DNA of 64,000 nucleotides, from contig JAMWZC010000004.1 in assembly GCA_024304985.1 (NCBI GenBank), forward strand, positions 310,001-374,000, given 5' to 3'. The stretch comes from Paracoccaceae bacterium. GTDB taxonomy: Bacteria; Pseudomonadota; Alphaproteobacteria; Rhodobacterales; Rhodobacteraceae. Shown piece by piece: positions 1-8,606 of this stretch. Numbering within the stretch: position 1 is the stretch's first letter; the number at the start of each line of letters is the position of its first letter. A program made the translations under genes and the position numbers. Below the pieces are notes generated by a model, which was given only the letters and a program-made list of their open reading frames with translations, was not told where the DNA came from and did not search any database.

Positions 1-89
1 GTCAGATGCTGCGCCACCTTGCGCTGCGAGCCGACAGAGGCGGGGCCATAGAGCGCCTCCAGCCCCTCGATCCGGTCGATGAACTCCAT
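1..89 (-). CDS. Pyridoxamine 5'-phosphate oxidase family protein (N-terminal fragment)
   Basis: Only the first 29 codons are inside the window; the gene runs off the left edge. The visible N-terminus reads MEFIDRIEGLEALYG followed by a stretch with SVGSQRKVAQHLT, which resembles the start of the flavin-binding pyridoxamine 5'-phosphate oxidase-like family that begins with an FID.IEGLEALYG segment. The ATG lies one base after the plsC stop codon, so it is the last visible gene of the ftsE-ftsX-plsC run. The assignment rests on the N-terminal signature only. Confidence 0.6.
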   Translation of the reverse strand, partial: MEFIDRIEGLEALYGPASVGSQRKVAQHL

Positions 90-90
90 C

Positions 91-828
91 TCACGCCTCC
101 TTCAAAGATGCCCGCGCCTCGGCGATCAGACGGTCCGAGGCCTCCTCGACCTCCGCCTCCAGCCGCGCCATGAACTCCGCCCGCTCCAGCCCCGGCGGGA
201 TCAGCGGCAGGAATTCCACCACCGCCAGACCGGGCTTGCGATAGATGCCCGTGCGCGGCCAGAACACGCCCACATTCGTGGCAACCGGCGCGCAATCCTG
301 CCCCATCTGTTCATAAAGCGCGCCTGTCCCGATCTTGTAGGGCGCCTTGACGCCGGGGGCCACGCGGGTGCCTTGGCTATAGATGATCAACTGCCCCGCC
401 GCCTGATGGCCCGATGCCACATCGGCCAGCATCTTCTTGATCGCCGCGCCCCGCTTGCCACGGTTCACCGGCACGCAGCCCAACCGATAGGCATAAAGCC
501 CGATCACCGGCGTCCAGAGGATCTCGCGCTTCATGATGAAGATCGCAGCGGGCAGCGCGTTGAAGATCATCAGGATATCCAGAAACGACTGGTGCTTGGC
601 CGCGATCAGCGCCCCTTGCGCGGGCGCTGTGCCGCGCACCTCGCAGCGCAAACCCACCATCCAGCGCGCCGTCCAGAACACCCAGCGGCAATAGGCCTTG
701 CAGCCGCGCCGCGCCCCTTCGGGCGACAGGATCGCACCGGGCAGATAGATCAGCCCGATCACCAGCATCATTGCATACATCTGCACGACAAAGACGAAAG
801 AGCGCAACCAGCGCCATGCGTAAGCCAT
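91..828 (-). CDS. plsC: 1-acyl-sn-glycerol-3-phosphate acyltransferase
   Basis: This 245-residue protein transfers a fatty acyl group to lysophosphatidic acid to make phosphatidic acid at the inner membrane. An N-terminal hydrophobic segment (about residues 10-32) precedes the acyltransferase motif I, seen as KHQSFLD (H and D are the catalytic pair), and a PVNRG motif II. Motif III, usually EGTR, reads SQGTR, so the conserved glutamate is a glutamine. The ATG overlaps the ftsX stop by one base (TGATG), which implies co-translation with ftsX. Paralogues of this kind are common; the exact acyl-acceptor specificity is inferred. Confidence 0.88.
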   Translation of the reverse strand: MAYAWRWLRSFVFVVQMYAMMLVIGLIYLPGAILSPEGARRGCKAYCRWVFWTARWMVGLRCEVRGTAPAQGALIAAKHQSFLDILMIFNALPAAIFIMKREILWTPVIGLYAYRLGCVPVNRGKRGAAIKKMLADVASGHQAAGQLIIYSQGTRVAPGVKAPYKIGTGALYEQMGQDCAPVATNVGVFWPRTGIYRKPGLAVVEFLPLIPPGLERAEFMARLEAEVEEASDRLIAEARASLKEA

Positions 829-1733
829 CAGGACAACTCCCTCAGCGTGCGTTGGGCGGCGTGGCGCGTGGCGGCAAAGGCCACGGCAGCCCCCAGCGGT
901 GGAATGACCAAGGGCCAGATCCAGTGCCAGCCCTGAAACCCGAGACCCGTCAGAAACCCGGCCTCGGCCTGCGCCGATGGCAGGATCAGCACGGCGATCA
1001 TGCCCAGCACCGTCCCCGCGGCAGCCCCGCCCAGCGCGCGCAGGGTGAAACGGCGCACGAAGGCCTGCGCGATGTAGGCGTCACGCGCCCCCACCAGCCG
1101 CAGCACCGCGATCACCTGCGCATTGGCAGCCAGCGCCGCCTGCGCGGCCAGCGTGATCATCGCCGCGGTCGCCGCGCCGATCAAAGCGATGGACAACCAT
1201 CCCAAAAGGCGCAGGCGGTCAGCCGCCATCACCAGGGGCCGCCGCCAGCGGGTGTGGTCGTCCAGCACCGCGCCCGGCACTTCGGCGGACAGGCGCAGGC
1301 GCAGACCTGCGGCGTCATAGCCGGTCTCATCCTCGATCACCTCGATCAGCTGCGGGATGGGCAGGCTTTCGACCGGCAGATCGGGGCCGAACCACGGCTC
1401 CAGCAGGGCGCGTTGCTCCTCGTCGGACAGAGCGCGGGCCGAGGCGACGCCGGGTGTCGTCTCCAGCACGCGCAGCGCGGCGGTGGTCTGCGCCTCGCGC
1501 TGATCCATCGGGGCCGAGATCCGCAGGGTCGAGGCGCGGGCCAACTCGTCGCTCCAGCGATCCGCCAGACGCCCCGTCGCCAGCGACAGCGCCAGCGCGA
1601 AAACCGTCAGAAACGCCATGGCGGCCGCCACAAAAACGGTCAGCCGTGCCGTAAAGCCGGTGGGCGGCACCAGCCGGTCGGCCTGCACGTCCCCGGCCAG
1701 AAATGCGGTGATGCGGGTCAGGTCGGGTGTCAC
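828..1733 (-). CDS. ftsX: Cell division protein FtsX (ABC transporter permease)
   Basis: FtsX is the membrane half of the FtsEX complex, which couples ATP hydrolysis at the divisome to control of peptidoglycan hydrolases. The 301-residue protein has an N-terminal membrane segment (about residues 28-52), a long periplasmic loop, and three C-terminal membrane segments, the FtsX arrangement. It starts at a GTG that overlaps the ftsE stop (GTGA). The short hydrophilic N-terminus before TM1 fits the family. Function follows from topology and from its position directly after ftsE. Confidence 0.92.
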   Translation of the reverse strand: MTPDLTRITAFLAGDVQADRLVPPTGFTARLTVFVAAAMAFLTVFALALSLATGRLADRWSDELARASTLRISAPMDQREAQTTAALRVLETTPGVASARALSDEEQRALLEPWFGPDLPVESLPIPQLIEVIEDETGYDAAGLRLRLSAEVPGAVLDDHTRWRRPLVMAADRLRLLGWLSIALIGAATAAMITLAAQAALAANAQVIAVLRLVGARDAYIAQAFVRRFTLRALGGAAAGTVLGMIAVLILPSAQAEAGFLTGLGFQGWHWIWPLVIPPLGAAVAFAATRHAAQRTLRELS

Positions 1734-2407
1734 AGATCCGCCCCCGCTGTATGCAACCGGCGCTGCGAGATCCGCAGCACCCGCGCCTGCACCTGGCTTT
1801 TGGCGGCGCGGATCAGGTTCATGTCATGGGTCGCGATCATGATCGTCTTGCCCATCCGGTTCAGCTCGACCAGCAATTGCAGCAGGCGTTGCGACATCTC
1901 CCAGTCGATATTTCCGGTGGGCTCATCGGCAAGGATCACTTCGGGCGACATGATGACGGCGCGGGCCAGCGCGGCACGCTGCCGCTCGCCCCCCGACAAT
2001 TCAGCAGGCAGGGCACCGGCCCGCTTGCTCAGCCCGACCCAGTTCAGAAGTTCCGACAGGTTCTCGGACTCGTCGGTGCGGTCCCGTCCCGACACGATCA
2101 GCGGCAGCGCGACATTGTCGGCCACCGGCAGATGATCCAGAAACTGCACGTCCTGATGCACCACCCCGATCCGCCGCCGCGCCAGCGCCACATCATCGCG
2201 CGACATGTCCCGCACATCCGCGCCGAACATGCGGACATGTCCGGCCGTCGGCAGCAAGGCCCCGTAGCACAGCTTGAGGAAGGTCGTCTTGCCCGCCCCC
2301 GAGGGGCCGGTCAGGAAATGAAACGATCCCGGCGACAGGGTCAGGGAAATGTCGCTTAGCAACTCCCCCCCGCCATAGCTCATGGCGACTTGTTCCAGTT
2401 CGATCAC
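1730..2407 (-). CDS. ftsE: Cell division ATP-binding protein FtsE
   Basis: The 225-residue ABC ATPase carries Walker A GPSGAGKTT (about residues 36-44), the signature LSGGERQRAALARA and Walker B VILADEPTGNID, the latter typical of the FtsE/LolD group. It partners FtsX in the cytoplasm at the division site. Translation probably starts at GTG (VIELEQVAMSYGG), with an AAGGGA ribosome site about eight bases upstream. It is the first gene of an operon with ftsX and plsC; the promoter should lie in the 190-bp divergent gap shared with the zinc-ribbon gene. Confidence 0.93.
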   Translation of the reverse strand: MIELEQVAMSYGGGELLSDISLTLSPGSFHFLTGPSGAGKTTFLKLCYGALLPTAGHVRMFGADVRDMSRDDVALARRRIGVVHQDVQFLDHLPVADNVALPLIVSGRDRTDESENLSELLNWVGLSKRAGALPAELSGGERQRAALARAVIMSPEVILADEPTGNIDWEMSQRLLQLLVELNRMGKTIMIATHDMNLIRAAKSQVQARVLRISQRRLHTAGADL

Positions 2408-2598
2408 GGGCGATCCCTTTTCTGCTCTGCACCCTCTTGCCCCAACACGGGCACTGTTGCAATCAGGACGGTGTTTCTGGCCAGTGCGACCTTTGCACTT
2501 TTCCGCCAGTGGTTTACACCATATGGTAGATCAAGCACAGCGCAGGCCGCGGTCAGGCTTGCGGCTCAGGTCAGATATCAGACCCGGCAGGGAACACG

Positions 2599-3735
2599 AT
2601 GCGATTGATTTGCCCGAATTGCGGCGCACAGTACGAAGTGCCAGAGAGCGTCATCCCCGAAACCGGGCGTGACGTGCAATGCTCCAGTTGCGGGCACACA
2701 TGGTTCCAAAGTCATCCGCAGCATGACAGCGCGGCGCAGGCGTCCAATCACGCCCCGGACGGGGAAGATCTGTGGGACGATGCAGACGATGATGATGATG
2801 ACGAAAGCCTCTTTGGCGACGACGATCGTGAGGTCTCACGGCCTGCATCGCGCGCCGATGCGCCGCCCTTCGCAACACAGGAGGATGAGGCAGAGGATGA
2901 GTGGGAAGGGTTTCCCAGCGATCCCGGCCTGACCGACACGCCCCGGCCCGCGGCGGGACTGGTGCCCGATCCCGAAGACCCGGTGTCGCGCCTGCCCGAG
3001 GTGGAGGAAGACGATTACGAGGAAGATCCCGCCCGCGATCTCCCCCCTCCGCGGCGCGGTCTGGACACTTCCGTGGCCGACCTTCTGCGCGAGGAGGCCG
3101 AGCGCGAGGCCCGCGCCCGCGCCGCCGAACGTGGACCCGGACTCGAGAGCCAGCCGGATCTTGGGCTGGACAGCGGCCCGGCCATGCCTGCGGCACCGGA
3201 CGAGGATGCGCTGCGCCGTCAGGAAGAAGCCCGGATGCGGATGGCCCGCCTGCGCGGCGAAGACCCGGTCGTTGAACGACCCGCAACCACGCCGCCCCCC
3301 GCACCGCCCGCCCCACGCCAGCCACAGCCGGATGATGACCGTATCGCTGCCGCCGCCGCCGCTGCCGTGGCGGATTCCCGGCGGGGTCTGCTGCCCGATA
3401 TCGAAGAGATCAACTCAAGCCTGCGTTCGACCTCGGATCGCCGCCCGGCGCGGGCAGACGATCACGACACGCCCGGTCAGTCCGCCGATCCCCGCAATGA
3501 GGTGACGCCTGAGGGCAATCGCGGTTTCAGTCGCGGCTTCTCGGTGACCTTCCTGATCGCGATGCTGCTGCTGGCGCTCTACATCTTCGCGCCCGCTCTG
3601 GTCGAGACCCTGCCCGCCGCCGCCCCAGCCGTCGATGCCTATGTCGCCGCCGTCGATCAGTTGCGCCTTGCGCTGGACGCACAGGTGCAGAACCTGTCGC
3701 GCTGGCTGGCCGAGGTGGCCGGCAGCACGGGCTGA
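2599..3735 (+). CDS. Zinc-ribbon domain-containing membrane protein (MJ0042-type finger)
   Basis: The first 37 residues form a CxxC...CxxC zinc ribbon (CPNCGAQY...CSSCGHTW), the MJ0042 finger-like motif found at the N-terminus of many alphaproteobacterial proteins. A long acidic and proline-rich region follows (about residues 45-300), with several DDDDDE-type runs, and a single hydrophobic segment near residues 315-336 (FLIAMLLLALYIFAPAL). The topology suggests a cytoplasmic zinc finger tethered to the inner membrane. It is divergent from ftsE. No specific function is known to me; the disordered middle is the least conserved part. Confidence 0.8.
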   Translation: MRLICPNCGAQYEVPESVIPETGRDVQCSSCGHTWFQSHPQHDSAAQASNHAPDGEDLWDDADDDDDDESLFGDDDREVSRPASRADAPPFATQEDEAEDEWEGFPSDPGLTDTPRPAAGLVPDPEDPVSRLPEVEEDDYEEDPARDLPPPRRGLDTSVADLLREEAEREARARAAERGPGLESQPDLGLDSGPAMPAAPDEDALRRQEEARMRMARLRGEDPVVERPATTPPPAPPAPRQPQPDDDRIAAAAAAAVADSRRGLLPDIEEINSSLRSTSDRRPARADDHDTPGQSADPRNEVTPEGNRGFSRGFSVTFLIAMLLLALYIFAPALVETLPAAAPAVDAYVAAVDQLRLALDAQVQNLSRWLAEVAGSTG

Positions 3736-3761
3736 CCCGCGCATCCCCCATGTTAAGGCAA

Positions 3762-3792
3762 AAAGGGCGGTCCCATCACCGGGCCGCCCTTT
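3762..3792. terminator. Hairpin between converging genes
   Basis: A nine-pair stem, AAAGGGCGG with CCGCCCTTT, encloses a loop that can extend pairing through TCCC/GGG. It sits between the ends of the zinc-ribbon gene (+) and the TIGR02302 gene (-). T-rich bases lie on either side, so it could serve both genes as a bidirectional terminator. Confidence 0.65.
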
Positions 3793-3829
3793 GCTCTTCT
3801 CCACGCCGCACTTGTCCCGAGGCAGATCC

Positions 3830-6499
3830 TCAGAACCGCTCCAGCAGACGCTTGAGGTAATCCAGTTCCTCATCCGGCCGCTCACCCTCACCGGAACGAC
3901 GGCGGATTTCGTCCAACAGGTCGCGGGCACGACGATAGACATCTTCACCCTGCAACAGGTTCTCGTCAGTGCCGGTCTGCCCGCTCGTGCCGCTGTTGCG
4001 GCCCAGCGGGTCGCGCCGCTCGCCACCGGCGCTGCCCATCTGCTGACCGTCGCCACCACGTTCCTGCCGCTCCGCCTCGGCCAAAGCCTCGCCCATGTTG
4101 CGCATCCCATCGCGCAGGGCATCCATCGCCTCGGCCTGACGGTCTATCGCCTCGGGCAGGTCATTGCCGCGCAGCGCCTGCTCCGCCCCGTCCATGGCGC
4201 GCCCCGCCCGGTCCAGCGCCTCGCGCGCCGCCTCTCCGGCCTCGCCGCCGACACCGGGCAGATTGCCGCGCTGCCGGTTCAATTCGTTACGCAAGGCACG
4301 CTGACGGTCGGCCAATGAGCCTTGGGCATCACCCTGCCCATTGCCCTGCTGGTCGGCACGGTCCTGCCCTTGGCCCTGACCCTGACCTTGACCCGGCTGC
4401 TGGCCCTGACCGGGCTGCTGACCCTGGCCCTGCTGTTGTCCTTGCCCCTGCTGGCCGGGCTGCTGGCCCTGCCCCTGCTGGCCAGGCTGTTGCCCCGGCT
4501 GCTGGCCCTGCTGGCCACCGGGGTTAAACTGTTCCTGCAAGTCGCGGAAGGCCTGATCCGACAGGCCCTGCTGATCGCGCAGCGTCTCGGCCAATCCCTC
4601 CATCGCCTGCTGGCCGGGGGATTGCTGCCCCTGCCCGCCCTGGCCTTGGGTGACCTGCATGTTCTCCATCAGCCGCTGCAATTCCTCCAATGCCTGCTGC
4701 GCCTCGGCCATGCGGCCCTGTTCCATCAACTCCTGAATCCGGTCCATCATGGCCTGCAGGTCGTCCTGACCCATCGTCATGCTGCCCTCGGCCATCTCCT
4801 GCGGGTCCTGCATCGTGCCATCGCGCATCGCCTGCTGCGCCAGCTGGTTCATGTAATCCTGCGTGGCGTCGCGCAATTCCTGCATCAACTCGGCAATTTC
4901 CTCATCCGAGGCGCCATTCTTCATCGCCTCCGACAACCGCTCCTGCGCGCGCTGCAACCGCTCCAGCGCGTCACCCAGATCGCCCTCTTCCAGCAGCAGC
5001 GCCAGATCCCACAGCGCCTGCGCGATCTCGTCGCGCTGCTCGGACTTCAGCCCATAATCCGTCATCGCTTCCAGCCGCCGCAGGATCACCCGCAGCCGCA
5101 GATAGGCGGTCTCGGACCGGAACAACCCTTCCTCGGGGCGATGCGACAGGGTGCGGATCACCTGCGCCACGCGCGGCGCGTTGTCCACCGACCACAACAG
5201 ATCGCGCCGCTGCTCGATCACCGCATTGGCCAGCGGGTCAAAGAACCGCCGCGCGGGCAGGTTCATCTGTTCCGCGCCGCTATCGCCCTGCAACCCCGCT
5301 GCATCGTTAACGGACAACTCGACCTTGACTGGCAGATTCGCCCAAGGATGCTGCGACAGGTTCTCGACCAGCGTCTCGGAAAACGCGGCGCGATTGCCCG
5401 TGATCGGCATCGGCAGGTCCAGCACGATCGCCTCGCGCGGCTCCGGTTCTGCCACAAGCCCATGGCGGCGCGGGATCGCTTCCAGATCCAGCGTGATCCG
5501 CGCCTGCCCGCCCAGAATGCCGTAATCATCCGACGCGGTGAAAGGCAGGGTCATCTGCCCTTCGGCCCGCGCCTGCGCCAGAGCCTGCATCTGATCGGCT
5601 CCAGCCTGCTCCGGGTTGCCAAAGGCCACACGCGGCGGCGCATCGGGGCGCATCTCGACCTGCCAGTCGCGCCCGCCGGGGCCGATGATCGACAGGGTGC
5701 CCGACCGTGTCACGGTGAAATCCTGCGCCGGCGCGGCGGGATCGGCCACCTCGGCCCCCACCGCCTCGGCCAGATCCTGCGTCACGCTCAGCGCGCCCAA
5801 CTCCCCGTAAAGGCGCAGAGTGATACGGCTGCCCTGCGGCACCTCAAGACTGTCAGAAGTCTGATCCGCCAGATACAGCGTCGGCTGCCCGGTATAGGCA
5901 GGCGGCTCGATCCAGCCTTCCCATGTGGGGCCACCCACTGCCGCCTGACCGCCACCGGGCGTCATCTCGGATACCGAACCGACCCGCAGGATCGACCCGA
6001 ACAGCACCGCCACCGCCAGCGCCAGCAACGCCACATAGCGCGTGGCAAAGGGATCGCGCGGGGCCATGTCCAGATCGGGGGCCACCGGTCGCGCTGTCGC
6101 GGCCCGCGCCGCCATGCGCGCCTGATGCGCCTGCCAGACCGCGACGGACGCGGCATCAGAGCCGCCGATCGCCTGACTGTCCAGCACAGCGGAAATCGGC
6201 CGCCCGGGCAGACTTGCATCCAGCCGCGCCAGCGCCTCGGCCCGGGTGGGCCAGCGGAACCGCAGCACACCCCGCAGGCCAGTCACCACAACCCCAAGTC
6301 CTGCAGCAAAGATACCGGCCCAGACCGCCTCGACAGGCAGGCTGTCATGCAATCCCAGCATCAAAGCCGCCAGCGCCAGCACCACAACCGTCCACAAAGG
6401 CCAGAACGCCTGCCACACCCGCTCGGCCAGAAGGCCCGCGCGGGTCAGGAACAGGGGCCAGCGCAGCCGTGCAAGCAGGGTCTGTGGGGTTTCGGTCAT
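3830..6499 (-). CDS. TIGR02302 / DUF4175 family membrane protein
   Basis: This large protein (889 residues from MTETPQTLL) belongs to the TIGR02302 (DUF4175) family of alphaproteobacteria. Two hydrophobic segments near residues 30-75 and another near residue 155 precede a long soluble part. The region encoded at about 4335-4540 is a run of Gln, Gly and Pro (PGQQGQGQQ-type repeats). The C-terminal part is helical and rich in charged and alanine residues. An in-frame ATG 14 codons earlier would overlap lysA; I prefer the internal start at 6499 because it matches the family N-terminus. The cellular role is unknown; it may be a cell-envelope protein. Confidence 0.82.
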   Translation of the reverse strand: MTETPQTLLARLRWPLFLTRAGLLAERVWQAFWPLWTVVVLALAALMLGLHDSLPVEAVWAGIFAAGLGVVVTGLRGVLRFRWPTRAEALARLDASLPGRPISAVLDSQAIGGSDAASVAVWQAHQARMAARAATARPVAPDLDMAPRDPFATRYVALLALAVAVLFGSILRVGSVSEMTPGGGQAAVGGPTWEGWIEPPAYTGQPTLYLADQTSDSLEVPQGSRITLRLYGELGALSVTQDLAEAVGAEVADPAAPAQDFTVTRSGTLSIIGPGGRDWQVEMRPDAPPRVAFGNPEQAGADQMQALAQARAEGQMTLPFTASDDYGILGGQARITLDLEAIPRRHGLVAEPEPREAIVLDLPMPITGNRAAFSETLVENLSQHPWANLPVKVELSVNDAAGLQGDSGAEQMNLPARRFFDPLANAVIEQRRDLLWSVDNAPRVAQVIRTLSHRPEEGLFRSETAYLRLRVILRRLEAMTDYGLKSEQRDEIAQALWDLALLLEEGDLGDALERLQRAQERLSEAMKNGASDEEIAELMQELRDATQDYMNQLAQQAMRDGTMQDPQEMAEGSMTMGQDDLQAMMDRIQELMEQGRMAEAQQALEELQRLMENMQVTQGQGGQGQQSPGQQAMEGLAETLRDQQGLSDQAFRDLQEQFNPGGQQGQQPGQQPGQQGQGQQPGQQGQGQQQGQGQQPGQGQQPGQGQGQGQGQDRADQQGNGQGDAQGSLADRQRALRNELNRQRGNLPGVGGEAGEAAREALDRAGRAMDGAEQALRGNDLPEAIDRQAEAMDALRDGMRNMGEALAEAERQERGGDGQQMGSAGGERRDPLGRNSGTSGQTGTDENLLQGEDVYRRARDLLDEIRRRSGEGERPDEELDYLKRLLERF
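4335..4540 (-). repeat. Gln/Gly/Pro low-complexity repeat inside the TIGR02302 gene
   Basis: On the minus strand the sequence repeats CAGGGGCAGGGCCAGCAG-type units, encoding PGQQ, GQGQ and GQQPGQ. The repeat is in frame and does not disrupt the gene. Copy number is likely to vary between strains, and it is a place where short-read assemblies can collapse. Confidence 0.8.
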
Positions 6500-6531
6500 A
6501 CGATCATCCCGCGGCACTGCGCGGGATAGCG

Positions 6532-7797
6532 TCAGAGCCATTCGGGGATGGTATCGCGATTTATCATTTCGTCAAAGGTCGGACGTCGACGGATAACCGC
6601 GAATTGATCACCCTTGACCAGAACCTCGGGGATCAGGGGGCGGGTGTTGTATTCGCTGGCCATCACCGCGCCATAAGCCCCGGCCGAGCGGAAGGCGATC
6701 AGATCCCCCGCCTTCACCGCAGGCAGGGCGCGCTGCCGCGCAAAGGTATCCCCCGTCTCGCAGACCGGTCCCACCACGTCATAGACATGGGATTCGCTCC
6801 CCGGCGCAGGCTCGACCACCGGCACGATGTCATGATGCGCGTCATACATGGCCGGGCGGATCAGATCGTTCATTGCCCCGTCCACGATCAGGAAATCGCG
6901 CCCCTCGCCCTGTTTCACGTAAATGACCTGACTGACCATCACCCCGGCATTGCCCACGATCAACCGGCCGGGCTCGATCTCGATCTCGCAGCCCAGATGG
7001 CCCAATTCCTCGCGAATCATCCCGCCGTAATCAATCGGCAGGGGCGGCGCGGCGTTCGACCGCTCGTAAGGAATGCCAAGGCCCCCGCCCAGATCCAGCC
7101 GTTCGATCCGGTGACCATCGGCGCGCAGCACCTCGGTCAGTTCGGCTACCTTGCGATAGGCCAGACGGAACGGCTCCAGATCGGTCAGCTGGCTGCCGAT
7201 ATGCACGTCGATCCCCACCACCCGCAGACCCGGCAGGCGTGCCGCATGGGCATAAACCTCGCGCGCCCGCGCAATCGGGATACCGAACTTGTTCTCGCTC
7301 TTGCCAGTGGCGATCTTGGCATGGGTCTTGGCATCGACATCGGGGTTCACCCGCACCGTGATCGGCGCCACCATCTCCAGATCCAGCGCCACGCGGTTCA
7401 GCACCTCCATCTCGGGCTCGCTTTCCACGTTGAACTGCCGCACCCCGCCTTCCAGCGCCAGCCGCATCTCGGCCTCGGTCTTGCCGACGCCGGAAAACAC
7501 GATCCGCTCACCGGGCACCCCCGCCGCGCGGGCGCGCAGGTATTCTCCGCCCGACACCACATCCATGCCCGCGCCCAGCGCCGCCAGCGTCTTGAGGATC
7601 GCCACATTGGACGCCGCTTTCATCGCATAGCAGACCAGATGATCCATCCCCGCCAGCGCCTCGTCGAACAGGCGGAAATGCCGCTCCAGCGTGGCGGTGG
7701 AATAGCAATAGAAGGGCGTGCCGACGACAGCCGCAATCTCGGACAGAGGCACATCCTCGGCATGAAGCGCGCCGTTGCGATAAAGAAAATGATCCAT
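6532..7797 (-). CDS. lysA: Diaminopimelate decarboxylase
   Basis: LysA converts meso-diaminopimelate to lysine with pyridoxal phosphate, the last step of lysine synthesis. The 421-residue fold-type III enzyme shows the PLP lysine in CYAMKAASN, the HIGSQ motif, the glycine-rich phosphate loop GGGLGIPY, EPGR, and the catalytic cysteine motif GPVCETGD. I chose the ATG giving MDHFLYRNG rather than one eight codons earlier, since this matches the family start. It lies in the argH-lipoprotein-DUF2834-lysA-TIGR02302 string, all on the minus strand, probably one transcription unit. Confidence 0.95.
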   Translation of the reverse strand: MDHFLYRNGALHAEDVPLSEIAAVVGTPFYCYSTATLERHFRLFDEALAGMDHLVCYAMKAASNVAILKTLAALGAGMDVVSGGEYLRARAAGVPGERIVFSGVGKTEAEMRLALEGGVRQFNVESEPEMEVLNRVALDLEMVAPITVRVNPDVDAKTHAKIATGKSENKFGIPIARAREVYAHAARLPGLRVVGIDVHIGSQLTDLEPFRLAYRKVAELTEVLRADGHRIERLDLGGGLGIPYERSNAAPPLPIDYGGMIREELGHLGCEIEIEPGRLIVGNAGVMVSQVIYVKQGEGRDFLIVDGAMNDLIRPAMYDAHHDIVPVVEPAPGSESHVYDVVGPVCETGDTFARQRALPAVKAGDLIAFRSAGAYGAVMASEYNTRPLIPEVLVKGDQFAVIRRRPTFDEMINRDTIPEWL

Positions 7798-7866
7798 GCC
7801 CGAAAACCCCTGCTGCGTCACAGCCTCATAACAGGTCGCGCGCCCCGTTCAATGGCGCGCTGCACC

Positions 7867-7890
7867 CGCTTCATCTTGCCATAAATACTC
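7867..7890 (-). repeat. Gene-end repeat, copy A
   Basis: Minus-strand core GAGTATTT-ATG-GCAAGATGAAG, followed by CG, between the DUF2834 stop and the lysA start. It is one of six related copies in this window (others near 18427, 26871, 32251, 45387 and 58105). This is the only copy that lies between two genes on the same strand with the second reading away from it. Confidence 0.7.
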
Positions 7891-7901
7891 AAAAGCCCCG
7901 C

Positions 7902-8219
7902 TCAGACCGGGCGCGTCCGCAGGAAGAGGTAAAGCGGCAATCCGCAACTGACCCCGATGCAGAAGGTGGCCGGAACAGCCACAAGCGCCAGCCAGTTCCG
8001 CCGCACGGCCACTTCGGCAATGATCCAGACCGTCAGCGTGATCGCCGCGATGGTCAGATCCCATGTCAGCCCGGTGGTCGAGGCATTCACATACCAGGCG
8101 TCGATCAGCCCGGACAGGCCGGTGCCCGTCTCGACCATATAGGTGACGAACCAGTACATCGGATGCACCGCACCCCAGATCGCCAGTGCCAGATAGACCA
8201 TCCGCAAGGGCGACATCAT
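7902..8219 (-). CDS. DUF2834 family membrane protein
   Basis: A 105-residue protein with three predicted membrane segments (about residues 5-25, 45-70 and 78-98). The spacing and the segment LAIWGAVHPMYWFV resemble DUF2834 proteins, small integral membrane proteins of unknown role. The chosen ATG overlaps the stop of the preceding lipoprotein gene (ATGA), which supports the start. A second ATG follows immediately. It is part of the argH-lysA string. Confidence 0.7.
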   Translation of the reverse strand: MMSPLRMVYLALAIWGAVHPMYWFVTYMVETGTGLSGLIDAWYVNASTTGLTWDLTIAAITLTVWIIAEVAVRRNWLALVAVPATFCIGVSCGLPLYLFLRTRPV

Positions 8220-8392
8220 AGACCCACCCGCAGGCTGACCGGCCCCTTGTTCAACCCCACACTGGCTGACGGATAGATGCCGCCCCGCGTGACCGAGACA
8301 CCCGCATCCAGCGAGGGGCGCACCGGTGCACCCTCGACCCCGCAAGCGGCCAGCAGGATCAGGGACAGTCCGCAGAATATCAAAACCTTCAT
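8216..8392 (-). CDS. Small lipoprotein (58 aa)
   Basis: A very short gene encoding MKVLIFCGLSLILLAAC and then a polar tail. LLAAC is a lipobox, so the mature protein would begin with a lipidated cysteine at residue 17, leaving about 42 residues. The tail contains VSVTRGGIYPSASVGLN. The stop overlaps the DUF2834 start and the gene lies 25 bases after the previous lipoprotein gene. Rhodobacteraceae commonly have such unnamed lipoproteins between argH and lysA. No function is known. Confidence 0.75.
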   Translation of the reverse strand: MKVLIFCGLSLILLAACGVEGAPVRPSLDAGVSVTRGGIYPSASVGLNKGPVSLRVGL

Positions 8393-8417
8393 CTCATCGC
8401 CCTCGGTTGCCGATGCG

Positions 8418-8606
8418 TCAATTGATGGTGCGCGTCACGCCGATCCGGGCCGTGCCAGATACCGACACGCCGGTCTCGGCAGGCGCTGCCTGCGCGCCCC
8501 GCGCCGCCTCGGCCTGGGCTTCCCCATAGCGATCCGACGGTGCCGCGCAGGCAGCCATCGCCAGCAGCGCGCCACCGATCAGGGTCGTTCTCAGCGTCAA
8601 TCTCAT
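8418..8606 (-). CDS. Small lipoprotein (62 aa)
   Basis: The 62-residue product begins [20 protein letters not shown], a lipoprotein signal with lipobox AMAAC. The mature part is alanine-rich and ends [15 protein letters not shown]. The ATG overlaps the argH stop (ATGA), so it is translated from the same message. Together with the next gene it forms a pair of tiny lipoproteins whose tails share a VSV.. GT/RGG pattern, possibly paralogous. No function is known. Confidence 0.75.
   Translation of the reverse strand: MRLTLRTTLIGGALLAMAACAAPSDRYGEAQAEAARGAQAAPAETGVSVSGTARIGVTRTIN

Noticed and set aside
2-295. Gly-rich reading frame on the minus strand at the left edge
   Set aside because: It lies in a different frame from the plausible oxidase-like gene and plsC, and its composition is typical of a high-GC shadow frame.
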